DNA of 64,000 nt. It comes from Balanoglossus misakiensis (taxonomy: Eukaryota; Hemichordata). Below, one piece after another: positions 25,601-35,885 of this stretch. Both the position numbers and the translations under genes were made by a program. Location: the NCBI GenBank assembly GCA_040954595.2, contig CM082592.2:6014001-6078000 (forward strand), given 5' to 3'. Each line of letters opens with the position of its first letter. Position 1 is the first letter of the stretch. Below the pieces are notes generated by a model. That model saw only the letters and a list, made by a program, of their open reading frames with translations. It did no database searches and was not told the DNA's origin.

Positions 25601-28600
25601 GGGTTGGACAATCTGAGTTGCCTGAAGCTGATGATAATCGGAATTGAGGTAATCTACCGAGACTTCTTCGAGCACACGAAAAACTTGCGCACTTTGTGTC
25701 TCAGAAGAAACCCGATCCGAACCGTCGCTTCTGACGCCTTCGCGTACCTGGACAAGTTGGAGCTGTTGGATCTTTCGTTCACTTTCATCAGCTGGCTGCA
25801 TCCGCTCACGTTCAGAAACCTCACCCGGTTGACCCAGCTGTTCATGTCCCCAACGAGACTGCTCACAATTCCCTCGGACGCGCTGTCCCATTTGACCGGT
25901 CTCCGCATCTTGACGCTCGCCGGGAACTTCTCGACGTTCGAGTTCAAGGAGCCCGTCAAGAGGCTGGCCAACCTGCAGGAGGTGACTTTGCGGTCAAAGT
26001 ACACGACGACTATATTTGAGTATGCCAGCAACGACGCCATTGAGCTCGTTCCGGGCGCCTTCTATTACCTGAACACGAAATCGTTGAACGTCGATGAAAA
26101 CCACGTGAAAATGACTGCAAGTGTAGCCATGGTAGTGACGTACCTCTTTTCGCCCTTCTTGAGAACGCTGTCCTGTATGGGAGTCTCCACCCTGAGTACG
26201 GCACGTGTGATCGACGCCGTCGTGGACATGTCTCTATTGCCAAACAAGTTACTGGAGTTAAACCTGTCGAAGAACAAACTGCGGTCAGTCGGCGCGGAGC
26301 CTTTCAAACACCTGGTCGAATTGAGAGTATTGAATCTCAGTTCGAATGCATTTAACCAGCTGGACGAGGACGCGTTTTGGGGGCTGAAGAAACTGGAGGT
26401 TTTAGATCTGACCAAAAATCAACTTGACGTGACATCGATGAAAGCACTGCGGGTGTTTTCCAATAGAGATTACAGTTTGAGAGTTCTGAACATTTCCAGC
26501 AACAGACAGTTGACGGACAGGTCACGTGCAGGGATGGGGATCCTAAAATCAGTATTTAACATTTCAACCTTGAGAGAGCTGGTGTTGAAATCCATGGATC
26601 TCAAACTTACTGACACTTTGCTAATAAGCAGCCTTTGCCATATCCCCCAGTTGGAGAAATTGTCTCTCAGAAATAACAGACTGTTTAAATTCAGCCCATG
26701 GTGTCTGCAAAAGTTAACATCGTTAAAGTCCTTAGATATGTCGTACAATGGTGTGAACCCCTCCGCTTCTGGTGTATATCAAACTTTCTCAAAACTTGCT
26801 ACATTAGAATTCTTAAATCTATCTGGCCCGAGGTTCGACCTCAAAATACTGAAAGACGCATTTTCCATCAAAACTCTGGTTCTCATGAATGGTCAATCAA
26901 CAAACCCTGAAGATGTCTGGGACAATACGTTCAATGCGAATTGGCAAGAAATGGATTTATTTTTCCCCAACCTGGCAATTCTGGTTCTAGCGCACACCCA
27001 CATCTCGTATCTGTCTCAGGCTGTCTTCGACGGCTTTCCGAACGCCACGCAGCTGCGGCTGAACGACAACAGATTGACCCACCTGGACATGTCGATGTTC
27101 CGAAATCTGACGAAGTTGCAGTACCTCGACATGAGCGGCAACAAGATCGCCACCGTCAACGGCAGCGCCTGGCACCTGCCCAATCTCCACACCTTGCTGT
27201 TGGCCAGGAACGGCCTGACTTCCATCCCGGAGTGGCTCGTCGACCCCAAGTTCTTGCCGGCGTTGCGGACCCTGGATCTGCAACGGATGATCTTCATCTG
27301 CGACTGCCAGCTGGGGCCGTTCCGCAAGTGGGCCCAGAAGGATACGGTCGTCAACGTTGTGGAATTCGACGACTACCAGTGTTCCCATGGCAACAAGGAC
27401 CGCGGAGGGAACTACTTGAAAGCCTTCAATCCCTGGGAATTGGATTGCGAGTCCCTCCTGCACGTCTACCTGTCGGTAAGCCTCGCTTGTGTTACCGTGG
27501 CGCTGGCGATTGTGTCGGGTCTCTGCGTCTACAACCGGTGGTACGTGAAGTACGTGTGCTTCAAGTTCAAGTTGAAAGTCAAAGGCTATCATGAATTGGT
27601 TGACTTGGAGGAGAAAAAGAAACCGTTCGATGCCTTCATATCGTACAACAGCAAGGACTCAAAGTGGGTTTCCGAGGAGTTGCTTCCTCACCTCGATGCA
27701 GAGAGCCGCGAAGACGTCGAGACGGGCAAGCCGTCCAAGTTTGACATTTGCATCGACTTCAAGGATTTCGTCGGCGGGCGGACCATCATCGACAACATCA
27801 TCGACTGCATTCAGAACAGCAGGAAGACCGTGCTGGTGCTGACGCCGAACTTTGTGGCCAGCGAGTGGTGCTACTTTGAGCTGGAGATGGCCCTGCAGCG
27901 ACTGTTCGACGAGGGCCGGGACGTGGTGATCCTGGTGCTGCTCGAGCCCATCCCGGACAAGGAGATGACGCGGAGGCTGAGGAGGCTCTTCGCCAAGAAG
28001 ACTTACATCGAGTGGCCGCGGGGGGAGTGCCCCATGGCCAGGCAGTTGTTCTGGGCCAAGTTGGAGAACGCGCTCAAGCTCCCCACGAAAGTTGATCGCT
28101 TGCATAAAGAGTGAGACACGTGGTCTTGTGGAGGCGTGAGATTGAAAATTCGAGCCACTTTAGTGTGCTTTCTCTGCTCCTAGAGAAATACAAGTTCTGA
28201 AACCGTTTTAGGTTGTTTTTTTATGGAACTCAATCCAGTGAGGTCAACATTCCACACGCTGGAACTTCCCCTTTGAAAGTCATGATCATTATCAGGAGTT
28301 AAAATTACAGCAACTTTTTATATCATGATCAGAAATTTTGCCAAGTGTTGTAATAATATTTGCACATTATATTTCTTTGTGCTGGTCAGCTGATTAAATT
28401 TCTGCAAGCAGTTTCTTTTATGGAGTCTTTGATTTTTTCGTAAAAAGGCGTTTCATTACAACACACTTGGACATTTCATACATGTAAGATATTTCATTTA
28501 CATTTGGTACAATGTATAATTAGTAGTAAAATGCTACCTTTGGGATAAAAGACAGTACAAGTTGATTTTTTGTGTATATCATTCACTGCACCGTATTTAT

Positions 28601-30652
28601 ATTGACACTGTTCATTATGACACGATTTGATGTTTGGCAAACAAAATGTGACGAAGAAATAAAACGATGATTTTTTGCCTAGATCCATGTTAGATAAAGC
28701 GGTCGTTCTTATCTTGGGCACTGACTGTTCCCTTTGTAGCCAATGTAAAATCCGTGAGTCTGGTACTAAAAATAGGCGTTGGCAGCTTCCTAGTGGTCAT
28801 TCACATTGCTACCAGAACTTTCAATTCCTCTAACCTGTTGTTGAACTCAGCTTGGCAGAAAACATTTGCATGATGTCATAGGTGACTATATAGCGGTCAG
28901 GGTGTGTTGATAATAATATGACTCCGATGACTTCCTGGTAGGATTGAGTAATGTTTATTTAGGCTACTTTTTTACCCAGTATGGGAAATTTTCAGATACA
29001 GCCGGGAGAACCAGTTAACTTTACTTTTTAAATTTATATTGTGTTCAACTTCCAACAAATTCTTGAACTATAAAAACTACAGATTTTGGGAAACACGTGA
29101 AAATCAGATATTTTGTGGCATCAATCAGATCATCGCTATTATTATCAATAATCATTATCATTCAATGTACAGTTAAGCTAATAACCAGATTTCATAAAAT
29201 AATAGATTCCCATGGTAACATGAAACAAAGTACATGTAATGGCAATTAAAGTTTGTCTTTTTTTTTTGCAGTGAAACTGGCAATTTGGGAATATTCCTTA
29301 GACCGTTTTGTTGGCTCTATAGAATGGGTACCAGAGGTAAGATATTGATCAGAATTGATTTCAGATAATCCTTGACAGGATCATTGATAATCATAACTAA
29401 AGAAGATTGTATCAGATTAAAGTGTGGCATATATCTAGTGGTAGTAGATATACAAAACAAAAATACTGAAAACATAGCGAAAGTTACAGCTAATGGAGCT
29501 TTAACATATAACAGCATTCCTGAAAACCCCCAAATTTTGTTGGACACTCTTGTACAAACAACTACAACCTTTGCAATAAAAAAAGGACGTGTCATCCATT
29601 ACTGGTTTGTGTTCATAACGACAGAATTTGAAGGCCGGCAAGAAGCTGAAAATGTCCATGGTTGAGGTCATGAAAAGAGTGGGCGAGCTGTTTGCGTTCC
29701 GGCACAGTATCAACCTGAGCTCGGATCTGCTGATGACCCCGGATTTCTACTGGGATCGGGATCAGCTGGAGCACATCTACGTCCGGATGTGCAATTATCT
29801 GAACATCACCAGGAGGACAAAGGTGAGATACAACACCCCTCCCCCCTCCCCCATTTCCCACTAAAGTGGACTGTTCCCTGCTGCTGATACCATTAGGGTT
29901 TTGACCACTCTGTTTGGGGGAGAAGGGTTAATTAGAAATGGCGCCTGCAACTCCTCCAAAATTGCCAGTCATCGCCATACCATTACGTCCATTGAGAGAG
30001 ACAAATGCTGGTACCCTGTATAATCTGTCTATTTCCTCCACATCACAATATTCTGCCAGCCACTTTCACCAGTTGCCAATGAAAGTAATGTATTGTGCAT
30101 TCCTGCATACATTTTGCCATGATGTGGGTCAAGGAAGTATGAAACTGTAATATAATTTACAAAGGTCGCTCTGTGACTGTTAAAAGAACCAGAACAAACA
30201 TGGGTACTGCTTACTAACCAGAAAAACAATATTTGTGCAGGTGATGAACGAGAAACTAAACCACTGCTCCGAAATGATCGAATTGATGAGAACTCACCTG
30301 AACGACAAGCATTCTCTGAGACTGGAATGGATGATCATCTTGCTGATCTTGGTGGAGGTAAGCGTCGCCATGGCAGTCACTTCAGTTTCATCCAGGGGGC
30401 TGTTTGCCTCATTCTAAACACAAGAGGACGGTACATTGATTGTGTTATCATCAGAGAGATGCTAGTCACTCTCACCTTGGGTTTGTTGCGTAAGATGTGA
30501 TTTAAGTGAAGATTCAGCGGAGACTTGAAAGCGTTGTCATTCATTTAAAATTCTGAATTCTGTTTTATTCACAGGTGGTGTTTGAGATAGTACATTATGC
30601 AGAGAGATATGTGGAGAGAAAATACCAGCCAGCTGCATCCAATACAGGATAA
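22629..30652 (+). CDS. RMND1: RMND1, mitochondrial DUF155 protein
   Basis: RMND1 is an inner-membrane protein that supports mitochondrial translation; its loss in humans causes oxidative-phosphorylation deficiency. Nine coding exons (22629-23342, 23531-23639, 23780-23895, 24211-24311, 24744-24850, 29272-29336, 29625-29822, 30241-30357, 30575-30652) give 534 residues. The first ~238 are Ser/Lys-rich and basic, fitting an import presequence plus a disordered linker longer than in human. DUF155 follows, from [17 protein letters not shown] to [16 protein letters not shown] and [10 protein letters not shown], then [17 protein letters not shown]-terminal membrane helix ([17 protein letters not shown]) anchors it. 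The exon 7 acceptor is the acgacag before 29625, which restores LKAGKK. Intron 5 (24851-29271) contains a whole Toll-like receptor gene on the same strand. Intron 4 has a C-run/A-run near 24431-24463. Confidence 0.95.
25199..28114 (+). CDS. Toll-like receptor, single coding exon, nested in RMND1 intron 5
   Basis: An uninterrupted 971-residue reading frame. A signal peptide (about 1-23) is followed by roughly 20 leucine-rich repeats (about 60-700), irregular around residues 265-345. One C-terminal cysteine cluster (CDCQ...C...C, about 701-752), a membrane helix (about 757-779) and a TIR domain (about 807-955) follow. No N-terminal cysteine cap was seen, so this is the single-cluster type. TIR box 1 is FDAFISYN and box 3 includes FW. 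In box 2 the usual R-D-x-x-P-G is K-D-F-V-G-G (855-860): Gly859 replaces the BB-loop proline that TLR2 and TLR4 need for adaptor signalling. The ATG at 25199 is the only one that gives a signal peptide at the start. AATAAA at 28658 would end the transcript before RMND1 exon 6. Its codons are far more GC-rich than the surrounding intron. The ligand cannot be inferred. Confidence 0.96.
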   Translation: MKTGWCTGLLLVVVTAGSAFGGSHFAPVVNPWKIYNRSWVRISDDFDENKLADLPESTAYLRLSNNNIRRISASTFSKLKNLETLEVVQNPLSEIEGGSFANLVNLQNLHLSSRSRHGNDVAPNYPHFTAGVFRGLDNLSCLKLMIIGIEVIYRDFFEHTKNLRTLCLRRNPIRTVASDAFAYLDKLELLDLSFTFISWLHPLTFRNLTRLTQLFMSPTRLLTIPSDALSHLTGLRILTLAGNFSTFEFKEPVKRLANLQEVTLRSKYTTTIFEYASNDAIELVPGAFYYLNTKSLNVDENHVKMTASVAMVVTYLFSPFLRTLSCMGVSTLSTARVIDAVVDMSLLPNKLLELNLSKNKLRSVGAEPFKHLVELRVLNLSSNAFNQLDEDAFWGLKKLEVLDLTKNQLDVTSMKALRVFSNRDYSLRVLNISSNRQLTDRSRAGMGILKSVFNISTLRELVLKSMDLKLTDTLLISSLCHIPQLEKLSLRNNRLFKFSPWCLQKLTSLKSLDMSYNGVNPSASGVYQTFSKLATLEFLNLSGPRFDLKILKDAFSIKTLVLMNGQSTNPEDVWDNTFNANWQEMDLFFPNLAILVLAHTHISYLSQAVFDGFPNATQLRLNDNRLTHLDMSMFRNLTKLQYLDMSGNKIATVNGSAWHLPNLHTLLLARNGLTSIPEWLVDPKFLPALRTLDLQRMIFICDCQLGPFRKWAQKDTVVNVVEFDDYQCSHGNKDRGGNYLKAFNPWELDCESLLHVYLSVSLACVTVALAIVSGLCVYNRWYVKYVCFKFKLKVKGYHELVDLEEKKKPFDAFISYNSKDSKWVSEELLPHLDAESREDVETGKPSKFDICIDFKDFVGGRTIIDNIIDCIQNSRKTVLVLTPNFVASEWCYFELEMALQRLFDEGRDVVILVLLEPIPDKEMTRRLRRLFAKKTYIEWPRGECPMARQLFWAKLENALKLPTKVDRLHKE

Positions 30653-32335
30653 AATGACAACAATTGAGAGCAGAGCAAATGCTTCCCAGGTACAACTGAA
30701 ATAGACCTTCGCCACTCTGCAGAGGGGAAGGTTAATTAATTAGCTACAACTGATGTAGAATAACTGACAACGAGAAAATTGAAAACGCTTGCCAGTTATA
30801 GAATACTTGACAAAACAGCCAGTCAGAGCAGTGTTAGTGGAACTGCTTGCCAACTGAACCAAGTATGGATATAGCAGGCAAACAGCATATTAAAAGAGGA
30901 AAAGGCGAACTAGCTACAACCAATATAGAATAACCACATGCTACAATATCATGAAAGGGCATTCATTGTGAAATTACTATCATTTACATCAATTGAATTT
31001 CAAAAATCAAAATGGGGTTGTGTGTTTACTCCAGAGAGTTAATATCTCCAATCATGAAAAGTTTAAAACCGACAATGTCTATTCACCGATGCATGGGTTT
31101 GCCCAAGTTGGCCAGAAGGGTCCATGACCCAAATTATGTGCAGGTTTTTTGAACACAAACTTTTATCTACTTCTTTGAGCACAATCAAAATGTGTATTTT
31201 ATAATCTCATGAATGCAAGTATGGAATACAGGGTATATGGACTCTATATTGTAAAGAGATACACAATCACTTCTGATTTACATATGTGCATGTATGGTTT
31301 GGGTCTGTAGGTACGTCTTGAGTCAGTACCCTTCATAAGGGTAAGGGGTATTTTGAGACAAAGATGGGATGTTATTCCTAACTTTTAAAGGAACTTTTTT
31401 TACAGCAAACAAGTTAGAAAACATTGCTTTGATTATGCTGAGAGTACTATTATACAATCATGAATCGCAAATTCAGTAGGCAGTAAATCCGCGCACAAAT
31501 TCAACTGGTGTCTGTGTGTCATTTGACGGTTACTCTGCCATGTTTTATATGTTGTGTGCTGCTGTTGCCCGAAATTTGTGTTCGTAGGTCTGCTTAAAAT
31601 GGACAAGCTGAAGATAACAATCACATACACCATACACACCCGCATTCACAGTTTAGTTTCAAGCTTTATTTTTTTTACACAAATACATGAAAACGATATA
31701 CAACTGACTCACTTCTGTCTACGCAAAACGGTGAAAAGGATTCTGATATAGTAAGTGTGTGGTTGGGTCTGTGTTTGGTCCAGTTGGACATTATCACTCG
31801 GTAACTTCCCCATTAAAATATATAATAGAAATTACTGCTATCTGCCTAAGAAACTCCGTAGGCGAAAAACTTAAAAGTGCAATCCCATTTGATCTAAATG
31901 GCACAGTCCTGTCGATTTTGTGATGGTAGGCAATACCATATGAGAAGTAAGGGGGGTGTCAATGGGCAATACCATTCAAAAGCAATGAGGGGTAATGGAG
32001 TCAATGGGAATAAACTAATATGATAAAAAATGTACCCCCCCCCCAATCCAACCACATTCTTTCATGAGAACATATAGATAAAACTGTCATTTGAGTCGCA
32101 AAGCTCTAAGTACACGTTTATTTTATGAATGATCTAGACATTTTATTTTATAACAAGTTTGAAAGCAGTGGCATTTTGTTTTTTTCCATGAATTGGAAGT
32201 TACACACAAAACTGGTAGATTTTCCAGAAACTTGTGTTCATAGTCCCATATGTCCATGTATGTACAAGTACTTGCAAACCGTGGGGTTCGCAATCAATAT
32301 ATATTAATGCAAAGAGTCATCTTTTTTGGGAGATT
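30653..32335. other. Convergent spacer between RMND1 and TEKT1
   Basis: No gene was seen. Possible poly(A) signals: plus-strand ATTAAA near 30888 and AATAAA at about 32009 for RMND1; minus-strand AATAAA (TTTATT at 32117-32122) for TEKT1, about 215 bp after its stop codon. The open frame at 31554-31751 lacks support. A C-run lies near 32035-32044. Confidence 0.5.
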
Positions 32336-33957
32336 TTAAAATTTCTTGATTTTGATGCTTTTGCGGAGACCCATACACTCGACGTCGTCGATCTGGATGG
32401 TGTTGGCTTTGATTCCGATGTCTTCTTCCAGGGTCAGCTGGTTGCGGATCAGACCCTTCAGCTCGTCCTCGGCCTGCGCCAGGGTGAGGGAGAGCCTGTC
32501 GATATGCGTTTCGATCTCCCCGACTTCCTTGATGAGGCGGTATTGCACGGGGTCGCGACACAGTTCAACGTTGGGCCGGTTCGTTCGCTCGACCAGGCGG
32601 GTCTGGGAAAGTTGCATGGGGCCTGCTTTCTGGTCGATGCCTTTCTGGAGTTTGTCGATGTTCTGTTCCATCTCCAGTATCTCCCCTTGGACCTGAAAAT
32701 AGGTCAATTGTAAATTTACTTTCAAACACTGATTATGAACAACACGATTAGTTTCTGTGTGATATGGAAACAATTCGCTGATATTCTGTTTGCGTGCCAC
32801 CTTGCAATTTTACTAACAAATGATATACCCATGTGATAAGTTTTTTCTGGTAACATAAAGGAAAATTTCTGCTTGATAAATTTTCACATCAGTACACATC
32901 ATCTCACACAGTCTTGGCGCAAGACCAGGTAACACTCTCCACTCACCTTGGAAAGATGGTCTTCAAGTTTCCCTTTGGTGTCTTTCGTTTCGGAAATCCT
33001 CTTGTCGAACGCCAAGTTGGTGTCGTCGACCTGCCTCTGCATATCGTCCGCCGTCTGAATGATGATTGCGTCGATCATGCTGCGGAGGTTGATGCTGGCG
33101 TTCTTCTCGCGTTCCGCCTTCTCAATGTTCTTGTTGGAGAACTCCTGCCAGTTGTCAGGGGTGACTGAACTGTGGATGAGACAAGGAAGGAATTGTCCAT
33201 TATTATGGAGAAATCTTATCAACACTTACAGGTAGGTCTTGCTTGTTCTGCTGTTGGAGTGTATATAGTCTTCGGTCTGTATAGAGGAGACTGGAGAGAT
33301 GGCTACAGACATTTAACCCTTGGATGTATATCTGTTCTGTACCAGAAATACACCTTTTACTCCTAACCCAAACTGATCGGATAGAAATGTCTGGTAGGTA
33401 AATGTACAGGCAAACTGTCTTGATACGGATCACTGTAAAGTTTAACCCTTCCACAACCATGGTTTGGTCCATATTGATTGTTTTCTATGGTAAAGTTGGA
33501 CCTCTACATAGAAGAATGGGGTGAAAGGGTTAATAAGCACCCAACACTCAGGTTTTGAATAGGTACAATATAGTGGAGCCTAATCCAGATGTAAAAACCA
33601 CAATGACTTACTTTGCCTCGATTTTAGCAGATCCTTCACTGTAATGGATTCCTGGAGTTTGGTCCTTGAGTTCAGCGCACCCTTCATCGATGTCCTTAGC
33701 TCGGAACTTATCTTTGAGGTCTTTCTCTAGGTAATATCTAGCCGATTTGTTCCTACGGATTTGTTCAATGGTTTGGTCTAACGTCTTCTGCAACAGCGCC
33801 ATCACTCCTTTGATTGTTTCCACTTCTTTGAAGAGATTTTTCTGGACGTCGTCGTGGACTAAATCAATGGCCTGCCTTCTCTCCCTGTTTTATTTCAGAG
33901 GGAAAAAAAGCAAACATGTTTACTCGTATTTTAACATGTTTGCTTAATGGAAAAATA

Positions 33958-34014
<57 letters not shown>

Positions 34015-34651
34015 TTGATGACGATGATGATGGTGATGATGATGATGATGATGATGATGACGGGGATGGTGGTGATGATGGTGGTTCCACTACTATCATG
34101 ATTTGAACTTACCTGTTCACAAGACACTGTTGAGCGATAGCCAGTGGTTCATTACATGCTTCCAGTGCGTTTTCCAGCCGTGTCTTATAAGCAATCAACG
34201 TATCATTTTCTTTGGCAATGTCATCTAGTTTGTGGTCTAATTCGTCTTTCCAGAAGTTAATGTCATGTATTCTTTGCTCTGTTGAGTAATAAAATGAATG
34301 CCACTTGTGAATATCACAAAGTTGACAGAGCCAAACACTGCTCATGAATGAATTGGATTGGGTCCAGACATTTATCAAGGACTCAATGAATTAGATGTAT
34401 GTAACTGTGCTATAATAACCCTATCTGAGGTAAAGCACTTGAAGCTGTGAGGAATACTTACCAAACTTCTTCTGTACATCACGTTGTGTTTTCCTGGTTT
34501 GTTTTTCTGTCTCGTCCAGTAGCCTGTCACTCTCGGCTTTCAGTCGTTCAGCGCTGGCTCTCTGTTTCTCTGCGCTGTCATAGTTGGAGTGGTTTGATAG
34601 GACCCACTCTTCTCTTGTGAATCTGGTTGGCGCTGCGATCAACTTGGCCAT
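32336..34651 (-). CDS. TEKT1: Tektin-1, ciliary and flagellar axoneme filament protein
   Basis: Tektins form filaments inside the doublet microtubules of cilia and sperm flagella. Five coding exons in reading order (34462-34651, 34113-34278, 33612-33884, 32947-33169, 32336-32692) give 402 residues, near the usual ~420. The family signature nonapeptide RPNVELCRD is intact in the last exon. Stretches typical of tektin-1 are the N-terminal MAKLIAAPTRFTREEW, the IDLVHD...GVMALLQKTL helix, NKSARYYLEKDLKDKF, and the late IQIDDVECMGLRKSI. The protein is almost wholly predicted coiled coil. A likely 5' UTR intron runs from the gtaagt donor at 35269 to the acceptor at 34660, placing transcription start near 35300-35400. 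Intron 2 holds a long GAT microsatellite. The gene is head-to-head with SLC25A1. Confidence 0.95.
33958..34085. repeat. (GAT)n microsatellite in TEKT1 intron 2
   Basis: About 54 bp of pure GAT are followed by interrupted GAT/GAC/GGT units up to about 34085. The poly-Asp (plus) and poly-Ser (minus) open frames across it are repeat artefacts, not genes. A locus like this is likely to vary in length between individuals. Confidence 0.95.
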
Positions 34652-35885
34652 TGTGTGGTCTTTGAGGAAATGGGAAAGGAAAGTTTTCAACCACTTTAGT
34701 CAGATCCATGGAATGATGGAACTACCTCTGTAGTAGATCCATTGACAAAACACATACACATTGTATTTGAGCATAATCAGCACTCAATATTATAGATACA
34801 AGTTATATTATAACATTAATGATAAACATCAGGAACTGCCATCGTCTGGGAATTATCAATGGCTTCATGAAATATAATGTTAGTGACTTATAATAAACAT
34901 GTGTAAACAACACATTGACACATTTGTGACTTGTGTGTTTGTTGTGTATGATCCGCCATCTTGACTTACAGTGCGTTGTCAATGGGCCATATTCTTAGAT
35001 GTTGGTGATGGAATATAACTTTAGGGGCTCAAAACAAAGCCTTCAATACAGTCTGTATAACGTTAGAACGAAATGCACAAATATTTTTTTTTAGATCGTC
35101 TGTTTTCATTTGCTCTGCAGTCAAGCGACCTCACATCACAGTGTACATGCATCTCTGATTCTGAATGATCACGGAGTTATGTCAGTCGTGAGAGATATTT
35201 AACCATTCAGACAAATTTGATGTTGTGTGTATATAAGTAGTGTTTGATAATGTTTGGATTTTAACTTACCCGATACTTCTCGAGCTCAAAATTCAGGGTT
35301 AAACCGACAGTCGGCGAAGGTATAACAGTGACCCTGTTGCTACTATGGGGATTCTGCAAGCAGAGTGTTTGGAAGGGAACGAACCATTGGCTGCGTTTAC
35401 ATAGCAACGCCAGCAAATATACAAAACAACAGCAATGGGGTGTGACACACCCATGAATGCAAAACGATATGTCAGTTACAGGCAAGTGGATCGAGTGAAT
35501 CACTAGCAGCACTTAAATGCTAAGGTTTAATACACATTTAAACATTTTTTTATCAGAATAACTATTTAAATGCAATGGGAATCTATCGGTCTCTTCACGT
35601 TTGCCCCTTTTTCATTAGTGGTTTCGTCGAGAGATGAGTGTTGCTATGGAGGACATCGACCAAATCGATTGGTGTTTCCCCTTCACGTGACTACGAAATT
35701 TTTGTTCTCATGGTTTCTCGAACACATCAAGATCGCGCGATAGTATTCAAATCTGACCTGGTTTTGACCCTCAGCCCCCAGCAAGCCAATATATTTACTG
35801 CTGCTGTTGCCGAGCTAGCGAGGATTGAGGTGGCGACACTGTGCAGTCGATCTGCTGTGTTCTGAACAGGTTTTACCATAACAAA
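34652..35885. promoter_or_regulatory. Divergent promoter region: TEKT1 / SLC25A1
   Basis: The left half is the TEKT1 5' UTR intron (34661-35269). The probable non-coding TEKT1 exon starts at 35270 and its upstream limit is unknown. That leaves about 500 bp between it and the SLC25A1 start codon at 35886. Open frames here are short and unsupported. No core promoter element was recognised with confidence. Confidence 0.45.

Noticed and set aside
25166-25891. 241-codon minus-strand open frame across the receptor gene
   Set aside because: Mirror of the GC-rich, leucine-rich coding strand; composition is Gln/Arg/Val-rich with no domain, as expected for the complement of LRR codons.
26941-27594. 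Overlapping plus (217 codons) and minus (201 codons) frames inside the receptor
   Set aside because: Both are out-of-frame shadows of the strongly supported receptor reading frame.
33916-34127. Poly-Asp and poly-Ser open frames, or a CRISPR-like repeat
   Set aside because: Simple GAT microsatellite in an intron; no spacers.
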